A DNA stretch of 64,000 nucleotides from Vibrio syngnathi (GTDB lineage Bacteria > Pseudomonadota > Gammaproteobacteria > Enterobacterales > Vibrionaceae): the NCBI RefSeq assembly GCF_002119525.1, contig NZ_CP017916.1, positions 372,001 through 436,000 of the forward strand. The letters run 5' to 3'. Positions 11,096 through 18,564 of this stretch are shown in pieces. The notes beneath the pieces are model-generated. The model searched no databases, was not told the DNA's origin, and saw only the letters and a list, made by a program, of their open reading frames with translations. Made by a program: the position numbers and the translations under genes. How positions within the stretch are numbered: the stretch's first letter is position 1; each line of letters starts with the position of its first letter.

Positions 11096-11485
11096 CTATT
11101 TGCGAACCGCAATAGCTTCGATCTCGATACCTACATCTTTTGGTAGACGAGCTACTTCAACACATGAACGTGCAGGGTAGTTTGCAACACCATGCTCATC
11201 AAAGAACTTACCGTAAACTTCGTTTACTGTGCCGAAGTCGTTTAGGTCTTTAACGAATACCGTTAGTTTTACGATGTCTTTTACAGTCAGGCCAGAAGCT
11301 TCAACAACCGCTTGAACGTTGTCTAGAGATTGGCGAGCTTGCTCTGCGATATCAGCAGATACTTCACCAGTTGCTGGGTTTACTGGGATTTGACCAGAAG
11401 TCAGAACCATATTGCCAAGGTCAACACCTTGTACGTATGGGCCGATTGCAGCTGGAGCAGATTCTGTGTGAAGTACTTTAGTCAT
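11096..11485 (-). CDS. ridA: Reactive intermediate deaminase RidA
   Basis: YjgF/YER057c/UK114-family enzyme that hydrolyses reactive enamine/imine intermediates (for example 2-aminoacrylate) made by PLP enzymes. The 129 aa protein shows the family signature with the catalytic Arg in NYPARSCVEVARLPKD (residues about 100-115) and the GQIPVNPATGE motif near residue 36. It lies downstream of pyrBI in the same orientation, as in many gammaproteobacteria, but a terminator separates it from pyrI. Confidence 0.96.
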   Translation of the reverse strand: MTKVLHTESAPAAIGPYVQGVDLGNMVLTSGQIPVNPATGEVSADIAEQARQSLDNVQAVVEASGLTVKDIVKLTVFVKDLNDFGTVNEVYGKFFDEHGVANYPARSCVEVARLPKDVGIEIEAIAVRK

Positions 11486-11556
11486 TGGTTATTCCGTCAG
11501 TTATTGGATAAAAAGCAATTTTTAGTGTGCCCTCAAACTTAGGATAGGTAAAGAGC

Positions 11557-11584
11557 AAAATACCCCGCACAGGCGAGGTATTGA
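11557..11584 (-). terminator. Terminator after pyrI
   Basis: On the minus strand ATACCTCGC-CTGT-GCGGGGTAT is followed by TTTTGCTCTTT. It lies 40 bases after the pyrI stop, between pyrI and ridA. The T-run is short, so efficiency is uncertain. Confidence 0.65.
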
Positions 11585-11620
11585 ATAGTTTTTGCGTTCG
11601 ATCGGTGTTGCCGTATGACG

Positions 11621-12082
11621 TTATCTTTCTGTCACGATCTCACGAGAGAAGACTTTTTCGCAGTATTTACACTTCAATCGAATATCTTCTTTCTTTTCAA
11701 AGATCTTAAAGCTGCTTTCAACGGGTTCATTGTGAGTAATACAGTTGGTGTTTGGACACTCGAACACATCGTTGATTTGCTCAGGAAGTTCTAGTGGTAG
11801 CTTCTTAACTACTTCGTAATCTTCGATTTGGTTTACGGTTGCGTGAGGCGCGTAAAGTGCTAACTTGCTTGCCTGTTCTTCAGTGATAAACACATTCTCT
11901 ATCTTGAGTAAGTCTTTACCGCCTAGAGCAGAAGATGGCAGGTTTAGGCCAATCGTTACTCGCTGATTTGAGTTATGCATGTCGAACAGTTTGAGTACCT
12001 TGATCCCGATGTTGGCTGGGATATGGTCGATAACCGTTCCGTTCTTGATTGCTTCAACTTTTAATTGAGTCTCTTTAGACAT
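11621..12082 (-). CDS. pyrI: Aspartate carbamoyltransferase regulatory chain PyrI
   Basis: Regulatory subunit of aspartate transcarbamoylase; it binds CTP or ATP in its N-terminal allosteric domain and holds the PyrB trimers together through a zinc domain. The 153 aa protein has all four zinc cysteines, C109, C114, C138 and C141, at the same positions as in E. coli. It follows pyrB by 12 bases and is co-transcribed with it. Confidence 0.97.
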   Translation of the reverse strand: MSKETQLKVEAIKNGTVIDHIPANIGIKVLKLFDMHNSNQRVTIGLNLPSSALGGKDLLKIENVFITEEQASKLALYAPHATVNQIEDYEVVKKLPLELPEQINDVFECPNTNCITHNEPVESSFKIFEKKEDIRLKCKYCEKVFSREIVTER

Positions 12083-12094
12083 GATATCTCTCCT

Positions 12095-13024
12095 CTACAG
12101 CGTTTCGTTAAGAACAAGGGCTAGCAGTGCTTCACGTGCGTAAACACCGTTCTCTGCTTGCTGGAAGTAGTAAGCGTAAGGTGTTTTATCGACATCGACA
12201 GTAATTTCATCAACACGAGGAAGAGGGTGAAGAACCTTTAGGTTATCACGTGCATTTTCCAGCATCGGAGCAGTCAGGATGTACGCTGATTTGATATGCG
12301 CGTATTCCGATTCATCGAAGCGCTCTTTTTGAACTCGAGTCATGTACAAGACATCAAGTTCTGGAATGACATCTTCCATGTCTGTCAGCAGTTGATACTT
12401 GATACCCGCTTCATCAAGTTCTTCGCAAATGTAGTCTGGCATCGCCAGTGCTTCAGGTGCTACGAAGTAGAAACAGATGTTATCGAACTTCGCTAGCGCT
12501 TGAGTCAACGAGTGAACCGTACGGCCGTACTTAAGGTCACCAACGAATGCAACGTTGAGGTTGTCTAGGCGGCCTTGTGTCTCAGCGATAGAGAATAGGT
12601 CTAATAGCGTTTGTGTTGGGTGTTGGTTTGCGCCGTCACCTGCGTTAATAACCGGTACACCGTTAGAAAACTCAGAAGCCAGACGCGCAGCACCTTCTTG
12701 AGGATGACGCATTACGTAAGCATCAACGTATGAAGAGATAACCTGTACCGAGTCCGCTAGCGTTTCGCCCTTCTTCGCCAGTGAGGTGTTACCACCACTG
12801 TCGAAACCAATCACATCACCACCGATGCGTTGAATAGCCGTTTCAAAAGAGAGACGAGTTCGCGTTGAAGGTTCGAAGAAGCAGCTGGCAACAACTTTGT
12901 TCTTGATGAGTTCTGGGTTTGGTTCAGCCTTTAGCTGACCTGCCGTTTGAACAATTAATTCTAGCTCTTCACGAGAAAGCTCTGGAATTGAGATGATGTG
13001 CTTTTGATAGAGCGAATTCGCCAT
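12095..13024 (-). CDS. pyrB: Aspartate carbamoyltransferase catalytic subunit PyrB
   Basis: Condenses carbamoyl phosphate and aspartate to carbamoyl-aspartate, the first committed step of pyrimidine synthesis. The start at ATG 13024 (309 aa, begins MANSLYQK) matches the family and has GGGGAAG upstream; a GTG 15 bases earlier is not needed. The carbamoyl-phosphate motif is STRTRLSFE (residues 53-61); HPLPRVDEI is near the C-terminus. It is preceded by a leader peptide and attenuator (13057-13217). Confidence 0.97.
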   Translation of the reverse strand: MANSLYQKHIISIPELSREELELIVQTAGQLKAEPNPELIKNKVVASCFFEPSTRTRLSFETAIQRIGGDVIGFDSGGNTSLAKKGETLADSVQVISSYVDAYVMRHPQEGAARLASEFSNGVPVINAGDGANQHPTQTLLDLFSIAETQGRLDNLNVAFVGDLKYGRTVHSLTQALAKFDNICFYFVAPEALAMPDYICEELDEAGIKYQLLTDMEDVIPELDVLYMTRVQKERFDESEYAHIKSAYILTAPMLENARDNLKVLHPLPRVDEITVDVDKTPYAYYFQQAENGVYAREALLALVLNETL

Positions 13025-13056
13025 GATCTTCTTCCCCACAATAATGTATTGGCCAT

Positions 13057-13085
13057 AAAAAAGCCCCCCATAATGGGAGGCTTTA
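13057..13085 (-). terminator. pyrBI transcription attenuator
   Basis: On the minus strand GCCTCCC-ATTAT-GGGGGGC is followed by TTTTTT, immediately upstream of pyrB. The hairpin base touches the stop codon of the upstream leader reading frame, so a ribosome following closely behind polymerase would mask it. This is the arrangement of E. coli pyrBI, in which low UTP slows polymerase and lets transcription continue. Confidence 0.88.
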
Positions 13086-13217
13086 AAAAAGTGCTGAAAA
13101 GTAGAATAGACGGCCTGGCAAGCATGCTAGCTTGCGAGCAATATTTGGTGTTTTCACAATTTTATTATGTGTTTTCACAATATCATTATGTTTTATCACA
13201 ACATTGCTTGGCGTCAT
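13083..13217 (-). CDS. pyrL: pyrBI operon leader peptide PyrL
   Basis: A 44-codon reading frame starts at ATG 13217 with GAGAG about 8 bases upstream and stops with TAA at 13083-13085, at the edge of the attenuator hairpin. The peptide begins [12 protein letters not shown] and ends [10 protein letters not shown]. The last codons lie in U-rich RNA (TTCTACTTTTCAGCACTTTTTT in two parts), where polymerase would pause at low UTP. The sequence does not resemble E. coli PyrL, but position, length (44 residues in both) and U-rich end agree. It contains a repeat of about 20 bases (ATTGTGAAAACA twice). Confidence 0.8.
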   Translation of the reverse strand: MTPSNVVIKHNDIVKTHNKIVKTPNIARKLACLPGRLFYFSALF

Positions 13218-13246
13218 TTTCACTACTCTCAGACAAATTGCCGAGA

Positions 13247-13274
13247 ATTATACGCTTTCAATTTGTGAGCGCAA
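13247..13274 (-). promoter_or_regulatory. Sigma-70 promoter of pyrLBI
   Basis: On the minus strand a perfect -10 TATAAT (13252-13247) with a -35 TTGCGC (13274-13269) 16 bases upstream. It lies 30 bases before the pyrL ATG, between argF and pyrL. Confidence 0.7.
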
Positions 13275-13311
13275 GCGATTACATCAAGCTTTTGTTTACT
13301 TTCAGTATTCG

Positions 13312-14316
13312 CTATTGGCCCAGAGTCGCAACCATTACCGCTTTGATGGTATGCATGCGATTCTCTGCTTCATCAAATACAATTGAGTAATCCGATTCAA
13401 AGACTTCGTCAGTGACTTCTAAGCCGTTCATTCCATATTTGTCTGCAACTTGCTGGCCGATCACGGTTTCATTGTTGTGGAAAGCGGGTAGGCAATGCAT
13501 GAATTTCACTTGAGGGTTACCTGTGAGCTTAATGACATTCATATTCACTTGGTAAGGTGTCATGACAGCAACACGTTCGTCCCAAGCTTCTGGCGCTTCC
13601 CCCATAGAAACCCAAACATCGGTGTAAAGGAAATCACAGCCTTTCACACCTTCGGCAACGTCTTCTGTCAGCGTGATTTTTGCACCTGTACTTTGCGCGA
13701 TAGCTTGGCACTCTTCGACAAGGTGCTCTTCTGGCCAAAATGCTTTTGGCGCGACAAGGCGAATATCCATGCCCATTTTCGCGGCACCCACTAACAGAGA
13801 GTTACCCATGTTGTTACGTGCATCACCAAGGTAAGCAAAGCTGATTTGGTGTAGATGTTTACCGCGACCATGCTCAAGCATAGTGAGGAAATCAGCCAAG
13901 ATCTGAGTAGGGTGGAACTCATCGGTTAAGCCATTCCAAACCGGTACACCAGCATAAGCGCCTAGGTCTTCGACAATGCTTTGGCCAAACCCTCGGTATT
14001 CAATGCCATCGTACATGCGACCTAATACACGCGCCGTATCTTTCATTGATTCTTTCTGACCAATCTGAGAACCAGAAGGGCCTAAATAAGAGACTTGAGC
14101 GCCTTGATCAAAAGCAGCTACCTCAAAAGCACATCGAGTTCGAGTGGATGCTTTTTCAAAGATCAAAGCGATGTTTTTACCGTTAAGCTTTTTCTGCTCT
14201 GTACCTGCATACTTAGCTTTTTTAAGGTCGGCAGACAGGTCGAGTAAAAACTGAATCTCTTTAGGAGTAAAGTCGAGAAGTTTTAGAAAGTTACGATTGC
14301 GAAGATTAAAGGCCAT
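13312..14316 (-). CDS. argF: Ornithine carbamoyltransferase
   Basis: Converts ornithine and carbamoyl phosphate to citrulline. The 334 aa protein (same length as E. coli ArgF/ArgI) has the carbamoyl-phosphate motif STRTRCAFE at residues 57-65 and the ornithine motif HCLPAFHN near residue 275. Its neighbour is arcA (arginine deiminase), which makes citrulline, so the enzyme could act in synthesis or, in reverse, in arginine breakdown; sequence alone does not decide. A possible ARG box lies 65 bases upstream. Confidence 0.95.
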   Translation of the reverse strand: MAFNLRNRNFLKLLDFTPKEIQFLLDLSADLKKAKYAGTEQKKLNGKNIALIFEKASTRTRCAFEVAAFDQGAQVSYLGPSGSQIGQKESMKDTARVLGRMYDGIEYRGFGQSIVEDLGAYAGVPVWNGLTDEFHPTQILADFLTMLEHGRGKHLHQISFAYLGDARNNMGNSLLVGAAKMGMDIRLVAPKAFWPEEHLVEECQAIAQSTGAKITLTEDVAEGVKGCDFLYTDVWVSMGEAPEAWDERVAVMTPYQVNMNVIKLTGNPQVKFMHCLPAFHNNETVIGQQVADKYGMNGLEVTDEVFESDYSIVFDEAENRMHTIKAVMVATLGQ

Positions 14317-14380
14317 CTCTCGCTCCTTGCGTATATAGGATCAATGAAGAACTCAGTTAAACATAAGAATGCTATATTTG

Positions 14381-14394
14381 TGAATATTTATTTT
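14381..14394. promoter_or_regulatory. Possible ARG box upstream of argF
   Basis: TGAATATTTATTTT matches the ArgR half site TGAAT with a weaker second half (ATTTT instead of ATTCA). It is 65 bases upstream of the argF start, in a position suited to repression by ArgR with arginine. Confidence 0.4.
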
Positions 14395-14405
14395 ATTAAT
14401 TTGAT

Positions 14406-14434
14406 AAAAAAGGCCAGTACAATGGTACTGGCCT
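14406..14434 (-). terminator. Terminator after arcA
   Basis: A 10-bp stem AGGCCAGTAC/GTACTGGCCT followed on the minus strand by TTTTTT, about 40 bases after the arcA stop. It isolates arcA from argF. Confidence 0.88.
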
Positions 14435-14472
14435 AGATAAGTTAGTGTGTTCGCTTTATTGAGTTTTGTGGC

Positions 14473-15693
14473 TTAGATACCGTCTCTTTCGATAGGACAA
14501 CTCATACAGCGAGCGCCACCTCGGCCACGACCTAGCTCATTGCCTGGAATCGTCAAAACTTCGATACCTGCTTTGTCGTATTTTTCATTGGTGTAAACAT
14601 TACGCTCATAGCCGATAACCGTACCCGGTTTCACCGTCAGTACGTTGTTAGCGTCATTCCACTGCTCACGTTCAGCTTCGTAGTTATCACCACCGGTTGT
14701 GATGATCTTCAGTTGATCGAGATCCAGTGCGCCTTCAATCGCTGTTAGGTAGTTTTCAGCTTTCTCTACTCGCATTTCGCCATTTTCTTTCGGCGTTAAG
14801 CGCCAAGTATCTAGGTCTTTACGAACGATCTCTGGATAGACTGAGAATGTGTCGATATCCATGTGTGTCATTACCGTATCAAGGTGCATACAAGAGCGGT
14901 GCTTTGGTAAATCAATCGCAATCACTTCGGTTGCTTGACCGGATTTGAATAAACTAGCGGCTAGGTTTTCAACACCTTGTGGCTTAGTACGCTCTGAAAT
15001 ACCGATAAGCACGGCACCTTTACCGATAACCAGAACATCTCCACCTTCAATATTCGCGTTGTCATAGTGAAGATCTTCATCACCAAAGTGCTTAATGAAA
15101 TCTTGGCCTGCGAATACAGGGTGCCAGCGGTAAATTGCTCGCAAGTGATTCGTTTCTCGTTGACGAGCAGGCATCATCATAGGGTTAAGAGAGACACCGC
15201 CATAAACCCAGCAAGAAGTATCGCGGGTAAATAGATGGTTGGGCAGCGGCTCAATAACAAAATCAAGTGGGCGGTGCATCTTCGGTAGCATTGAAGAAGA
15301 TTTAATAGGAAGCTCAGAGTAGGCTAAACCACCAAGTAGGATCGTAGCCAAGTGCTCATTGTCCATTTGAGCAAGGTACTCTCTTAAATCACGTGCGAAT
15401 GTAGGGCCGTAACGGAAATCAGAGATTTGAGTATTAAGCAGCCACTCACGAGCTTGAGCTACAGCGAGTGTCTCAACCAGTAGGTCATGCAGTAATAACA
15501 CTTCAACGTCTTGGTTACGAAGTGTTGTCGCAAAGGCATCGTGTTCTTCACCTGCTGCTTCTACTGCAAGTACATCATCAAAGAGTAACTCATGACAGTT
15601 AGAAGGGGTGAGGTGGGTGAGTGCCCTTTCAGGTCGATTTAGGAGAACTCGTCTTAATTGACCGACTTCGGAGCCAACGTACAGCTTACTCAT
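14473..15693 (-). CDS. arcA: Arginine deiminase ArcA
   Basis: Hydrolyses arginine to citrulline and ammonia, the first step of the arginine deiminase pathway, which can yield ATP and neutralise acid. The 406 aa protein has guanidino-modifying-enzyme motifs: IEGGDVL near residue 218, [10 protein letters not shown] with the catalytic His near residue 275, and the nucleophile Cys396 in GGARCMSCP at the C-terminus. It is next to argF in the same orientation, but no carbamate kinase (arcC) or arginine/ornithine antiporter (arcD) is in the window. It has its own terminator and a long upstream region with a candidate ARG box. Confidence 0.96.
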   Translation of the reverse strand: MSKLYVGSEVGQLRRVLLNRPERALTHLTPSNCHELLFDDVLAVEAAGEEHDAFATTLRNQDVEVLLLHDLLVETLAVAQAREWLLNTQISDFRYGPTFARDLREYLAQMDNEHLATILLGGLAYSELPIKSSSMLPKMHRPLDFVIEPLPNHLFTRDTSCWVYGGVSLNPMMMPARQRETNHLRAIYRWHPVFAGQDFIKHFGDEDLHYDNANIEGGDVLVIGKGAVLIGISERTKPQGVENLAASLFKSGQATEVIAIDLPKHRSCMHLDTVMTHMDIDTFSVYPEIVRKDLDTWRLTPKENGEMRVEKAENYLTAIEGALDLDQLKIITTGGDNYEAEREQWNDANNVLTVKPGTVIGYERNVYTNEKYDKAGIEVLTIPGNELGRGRGGARCMSCPIERDGI

Positions 15694-16270
15694 TTTGCAT
15701 CCTTACTATTAATCCAGCGTCTATTTATGACAAGCTTGTTCGTAATATGCAAGTTTTGAAAATTGTGTAAAAGTTGTGTTATTTCTCAATTATTGGTTTT
15801 TAATGCTAATTAATTAAAACTTAGTGATATTAAAATCCAATTGAAAGACTCAATGCTAGAACAAACTTTTTGCGGTTCTATGCTCAAATTTCAGTAACTC
15901 GATAATCCATTTTGCTTGGTGAACATGATTTTTCATTCAAAATTTATGCAATTATCCATTCTAAAATGAGATCTTATGCACCAATGAAGTGATCGTCAGT
16001 ATGCATTTGATATGACTAACCACTCAGTTTTAGAGAAGTAAGGCGAAAAGTAACAATAAAAATGAAATGCTAAAACACACGTTAGTTAATAATATGTTGA
16101 AAATTTGTTTCTGTGATTTTGATTTCACTTTTTAATTGATATCCCCTCTGTTATCTAGCGATAAACTTACTCTTCTATACCTGATCTAGGTGGCTTTTCT
16201 AGGCGATCCATGCCATATTTCGTGGCAATCAAATTTGATCTTTTCATAGTCAACACTCTGGAGCAGACAC
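15694..16270. promoter_or_regulatory. Divergent regulatory region between arcA and rraB
   Basis: This AT-rich stretch of 577 bases has no plausible gene. It must carry the promoters for arcA (minus) and rraB (plus). The clearest element is an ARG-box-like site at 15926-15939. The ribosome site for rraB is CTGGAG (16258-16263). Confidence 0.6.
15926..15939. promoter_or_regulatory. Candidate ARG box upstream of arcA
   Basis: TGATTTTTCATTCA matches the ArgR palindrome TGAATnnnnATTCA at 9 of 10 fixed positions. A partial second site (TGCAATTATCCATT) begins exactly 21 bases further at 15947, the spacing typical of tandem ARG boxes. It is 233 bases upstream of arcA, which would suit activation more than direct repression. 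Confidence 0.5.
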
Positions 16271-16687
16271 ATGTCTCACGAAGATGAATATCTATCAGTA
16301 GCGGAATTAATTGAATTTCAAAAAGGAGAGACTCGCGACATCATTGAAGCACTAATCGAAGATGGTAGCGATCCTGAAGCTCTATACGATATCGAGCATC
16401 ACCTTTTTGCTGAAGATTTCGCAGTACTTGAGAAAGCCGTTGTTGAAGCATTCAAAATGGGCTTTGAAGTGCTTGAAGCTGAAGAGACAGAAGACGAAGA
16501 TGGCAACAAGCTACTTTGTTGTGATGCAACGATGCAGTGTACTCTGAACGCAGAAGCGATTGATGAGCAAGTTGAGAAGCTTGTAAATCTTGCAGAGAAG
16601 TTTGACATTATCTACGACGGTTGGGGCACTTACTACGAAGGTGAAGATGCTATCTACCCTGACGAAGATGATGAAGACGAAGAGTAA
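16271..16687 (+). CDS. rraB: Regulator of ribonuclease E activity B, RraB
   Basis: Acidic cytoplasmic protein that binds the C-terminal scaffold of RNase E and inhibits or remodels its activity, changing mRNA turnover. The 138 aa product has the RraB fold motifs ([29 protein letters not shown]) and a strongly acidic C-terminus ending DEDDEDEE. Length equals E. coli RraB (138 aa). It starts after CTGGAG and is followed by a terminator at 16707. Confidence 0.95.
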   Translation: MSHEDEYLSVAELIEFQKGETRDIIEALIEDGSDPEALYDIEHHLFAEDFAVLEKAVVEAFKMGFEVLEAEETEDEDGNKLLCCDATMQCTLNAEAIDEQVEKLVNLAEKFDIIYDGWGTYYEGEDAIYPDEDDEDEE

Positions 16688-16706
16688 TTTCTTCCCAGTT
16701 TTAAAG

Positions 16707-16734
16707 AATGCCAGCCTTGAGCTGGCATTTTTTT
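16707..16734 (+). terminator. Terminator after rraB
   Basis: AATGCCAGC-CTTGA-GCTGGCATT followed by seven T, 20 bases after the rraB stop. Confidence 0.9.
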
Positions 16735-16812
16735 ATCCTCAGAAAAATAAATGTCTTTATATGCATTCATTCATTATAATGCGGTCAAAATTGATCTAGC
16801 TCAAGGAATGCT

Positions 16813-17610
16813 ATGCGATTACCTCTCGATGGTCTTTGGCAAATATCGCCACTAACGGATCTCTCTATTCCACAAGATGACATTACTTTTCCGGCTCCGT
16901 TAAGTTCAAAGCTTCCTGATAGCTTGAGTGAAAGTGAAATCGCAGAGCAAGAGTGGCACCTGATGCATGACATCGAAGTGGATGATGCGATGTTGGCGTG
17001 CCCGTTTGTTGAGTTAGTAATGGCAGGTGTTGATTACTTTGCGGAAGTTCGACTCAATGGTGTGGCTGTGTTTGATTGTGATGGCAGCCAAGTCGAATAT
17101 CGTAAAGATATTCGACCTTACATGCAGTCTGGTCGCAACCGTTTTGAGGTCCTTTTCCTTGAAGAAGAGGAGAGCCTGTTGCTTGAAGAGGATATGGATG
17201 AGTCAGTCTCTTCACCGGCTGTCGCTAAATCGGATTCTCGTATCGGAATCTGGCAAGCGCCATATCTGCAGTTCGTTCGTCACGTCAAGCTTGAGCAAGT
17301 TGTGACAGAGCAGATCTGGCATTACGGTGGTGGTTGTGAGTTCAAAGTGGATGTTATCTATCAAACGCTAAAGCCGGGGCTAATATCGGCATCAATCAAG
17401 TTTAATGGTATGACATTGGTGATGCCGATAGATGTGCGAGCAGAACATACGGGTGTTGTTTTCCAGGTTGAGGCACCGATCATTTTTGATATTGAGAATC
17501 CTAACCCTAAACATTTATACTCGTTAGAAGTGGTACTTGATGGGCAGGAAGAGAGCTCTTTTGTCGCCTTGAATCCAGCTTCTTGCGTCAGTAATTTTTT
17601 GCGTAGTTAG
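16813..17610 (+). CDS. Orphan GH2-like sugar-binding domain protein
   Basis: A 265 aa protein with no signal peptide. Its N-terminal half resembles the jelly-roll sugar-binding domain of family 2 glycoside hydrolases (beta-mannosidase type): it opens MRLPLDGLWQISPL, has EQEWHLMHDIEVDDAML in place of the usual wyr...fel strand, then VDYFAEVRLNGVAVF, the IRPYMQSGRNRFEV strand and RIGIWQAPYLQF. The second half could be the GH2 immunoglobulin-like domain (NPNPKHLYSLEVVL). The TIM-barrel catalytic domain is absent, so hydrolysis is unlikely. It stands alone, preceded by AAGGAA and a possible -10 TATAAT near 16776. Function is unknown; it may bind a glycan or regulate. Confidence 0.75.
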   Translation: MRLPLDGLWQISPLTDLSIPQDDITFPAPLSSKLPDSLSESEIAEQEWHLMHDIEVDDAMLACPFVELVMAGVDYFAEVRLNGVAVFDCDGSQVEYRKDIRPYMQSGRNRFEVLFLEEEESLLLEEDMDESVSSPAVAKSDSRIGIWQAPYLQFVRHVKLEQVVTEQIWHYGGGCEFKVDVIYQTLKPGLISASIKFNGMTLVMPIDVRAEHTGVVFQVEAPIIFDIENPNPKHLYSLEVVLDGQEESSFVALNPASCVSNFLRS

Positions 17611-17704
17611 CGGTTATTCAATTAGCCCGTTACGTAAGGAATCAATTCGCTCACTTGCTTGTCATCTGATGAACTGCCGACGCTAACCCTATTTCAAAAA
17701 CACA

Positions 17705-18199
17705 TTATAGCGTTTTGGCCATGACAACCTCACAAGCGTCATGGCCTGTTTCTCCCCAAGCTGAATCAAGGTGTTCAAAGCCCAATTTTTCGTAAAGTTT
17801 TACGGCGGCATTAAGGCATTCGGTCGTTTCTAGATACATATGTTGATAACCCAGTTCCTTAGCTTTCTCCATCGACATATTAACCAACCTCTTCGCTAAG
17901 CCTTTGCCTCTGGTTTCTGGCAAGAAGTACATCTTTTGCAGTTCACAGACTTCTGGCATCCCTGCTAATGGTGCAAATCCACCACCACCGACAACCTTTC
18001 CATCAAGTTCAATTACCCAATACTGAGATCTTTCATTGTTATAAACGCTGAACATGTCTTCTAAGGTTGGGTCTGCTACGCCATAGCCTTTGTCTTCGGT
18101 TAGCCCGTTCTCATAAGAGACTTGGCGAATTACGTTAGCAATGCTTGGGTTATCTTCTATTTCAATTGAGCGAATAGTGAGGTTAGCAATCTGTTCCAT
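17705..18199 (-). CDS. GNAT-family N-acetyltransferase
   Basis: A 164 aa acetyltransferase of the Gcn5-related fold; the substrate is unknown. Motif A with the acetyl-CoA pyrophosphate loop is LQKMYFLPETRGKGLAKRLV (residues about 90-109, with RGKGLA as the Q/RxxGxG/A signature), and motif B is YLETTECLNAAVKLYEKLGF. An AGG ribosome site precedes the ATG at 18199. It is monocistronic, convergent with the GH2-like gene and just downstream of a decayed DUF2061 gene. Confidence 0.9.
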   Translation of the reverse strand: MEQIANLTIRSIEIEDNPSIANVIRQVSYENGLTEDKGYGVADPTLEDMFSVYNNERSQYWVIELDGKVVGGGGFAPLAGMPEVCELQKMYFLPETRGKGLAKRLVNMSMEKAKELGYQHMYLETTECLNAAVKLYEKLGFEHLDSAWGETGHDACEVVMAKTL

Positions 18200-18248
18200 G
18201 TTCTGCCTATAAAAATGGGTTACTCATCAGAAGCCCAATATATTGTGG

Positions 18249-18438
18249 TTAAGCATGTTGGTGCAAACAAAACTGTGGCTGTGTTGTTTGGCTTTCTGCT
18301 TTTCGTAGCCACACCTTCTCATGGAAGTAGTAAGCCGGGTTCTAACGTTGCCATCACACCACCAACAAAGGTATCGCCAGTCAATAAGTAGACAACGGTA
18401 AAGGCAACACTAAAGTGGATTGTAAGAATTAATACTAT
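18249..18438 (-). pseudogene. Decayed DUF2061 small membrane protein gene
   Basis: Read on the minus strand from 18438, one frame gives VLILTIHFSVAFTVVYLLTG followed by DTFVGGVMATLEP, the N-terminal part of the two-helix DUF2061 family. The next frame then continues AYYFHEKVWLRKAE and ends at TAA 18249-18251, matching the family's C-terminal HEKVW. The segment normally joining LEP to AYYFHEK (AVNTV or similar) is missing, which shifts the frame and produces an early stop (TGA near 18319). The expected start Met is ATA. The gene therefore looks broken by a short deletion plus loss of the start codon. Recognition rests on memory of the family pattern. Confidence 0.65.
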
Positions 18439-18490
18439 AGATGAAACCTATAAATAAGTGATTGGTGCTAAGGCTTGGAGTGAGAGGCAT

Positions 18491-18520
18491 AAAAAAAGGT
18501 TGGTCATGAAGACCAACCTT
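18491..18520 (-). terminator. Terminator after valS
   Basis: On the minus strand AAGGTTGGTC-TTCAT-GACCAACCTT is followed by TTTTTT, 45 bases after the valS stop. A second small palindrome (GAGGTTTCGAACCTC, near 18534-18552) lies between the stop and this stem. Confidence 0.85.
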
Positions 18521-18564
18521 TCTATTTAGAGCGGGAGGTTCGAAACCTCCTCGTTCATTCAGTT

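Noticed and set aside
13132..13390. Two plus-strand frames opposite pyrL and argF
   Set aside because: Antisense to the pyrL leader and argF 3' end; no start signals and repetitive Val-Phe-Thr text from the AT-rich leader.
15694..16270. Possible riboswitch or small RNA upstream of arcA
   Set aside because: I looked for compact paired structures and a terminator in this AT-rich region and saw none; only protein-binding-type palindromes are supportable.
18215..18391. A 58-codon frame with a hydrophobic core on the plus strand
   Set aside because: It is antisense to the decayed DUF2061 gene and there is no ribosome site. The hydrophobic look comes from the opposite-strand membrane gene.
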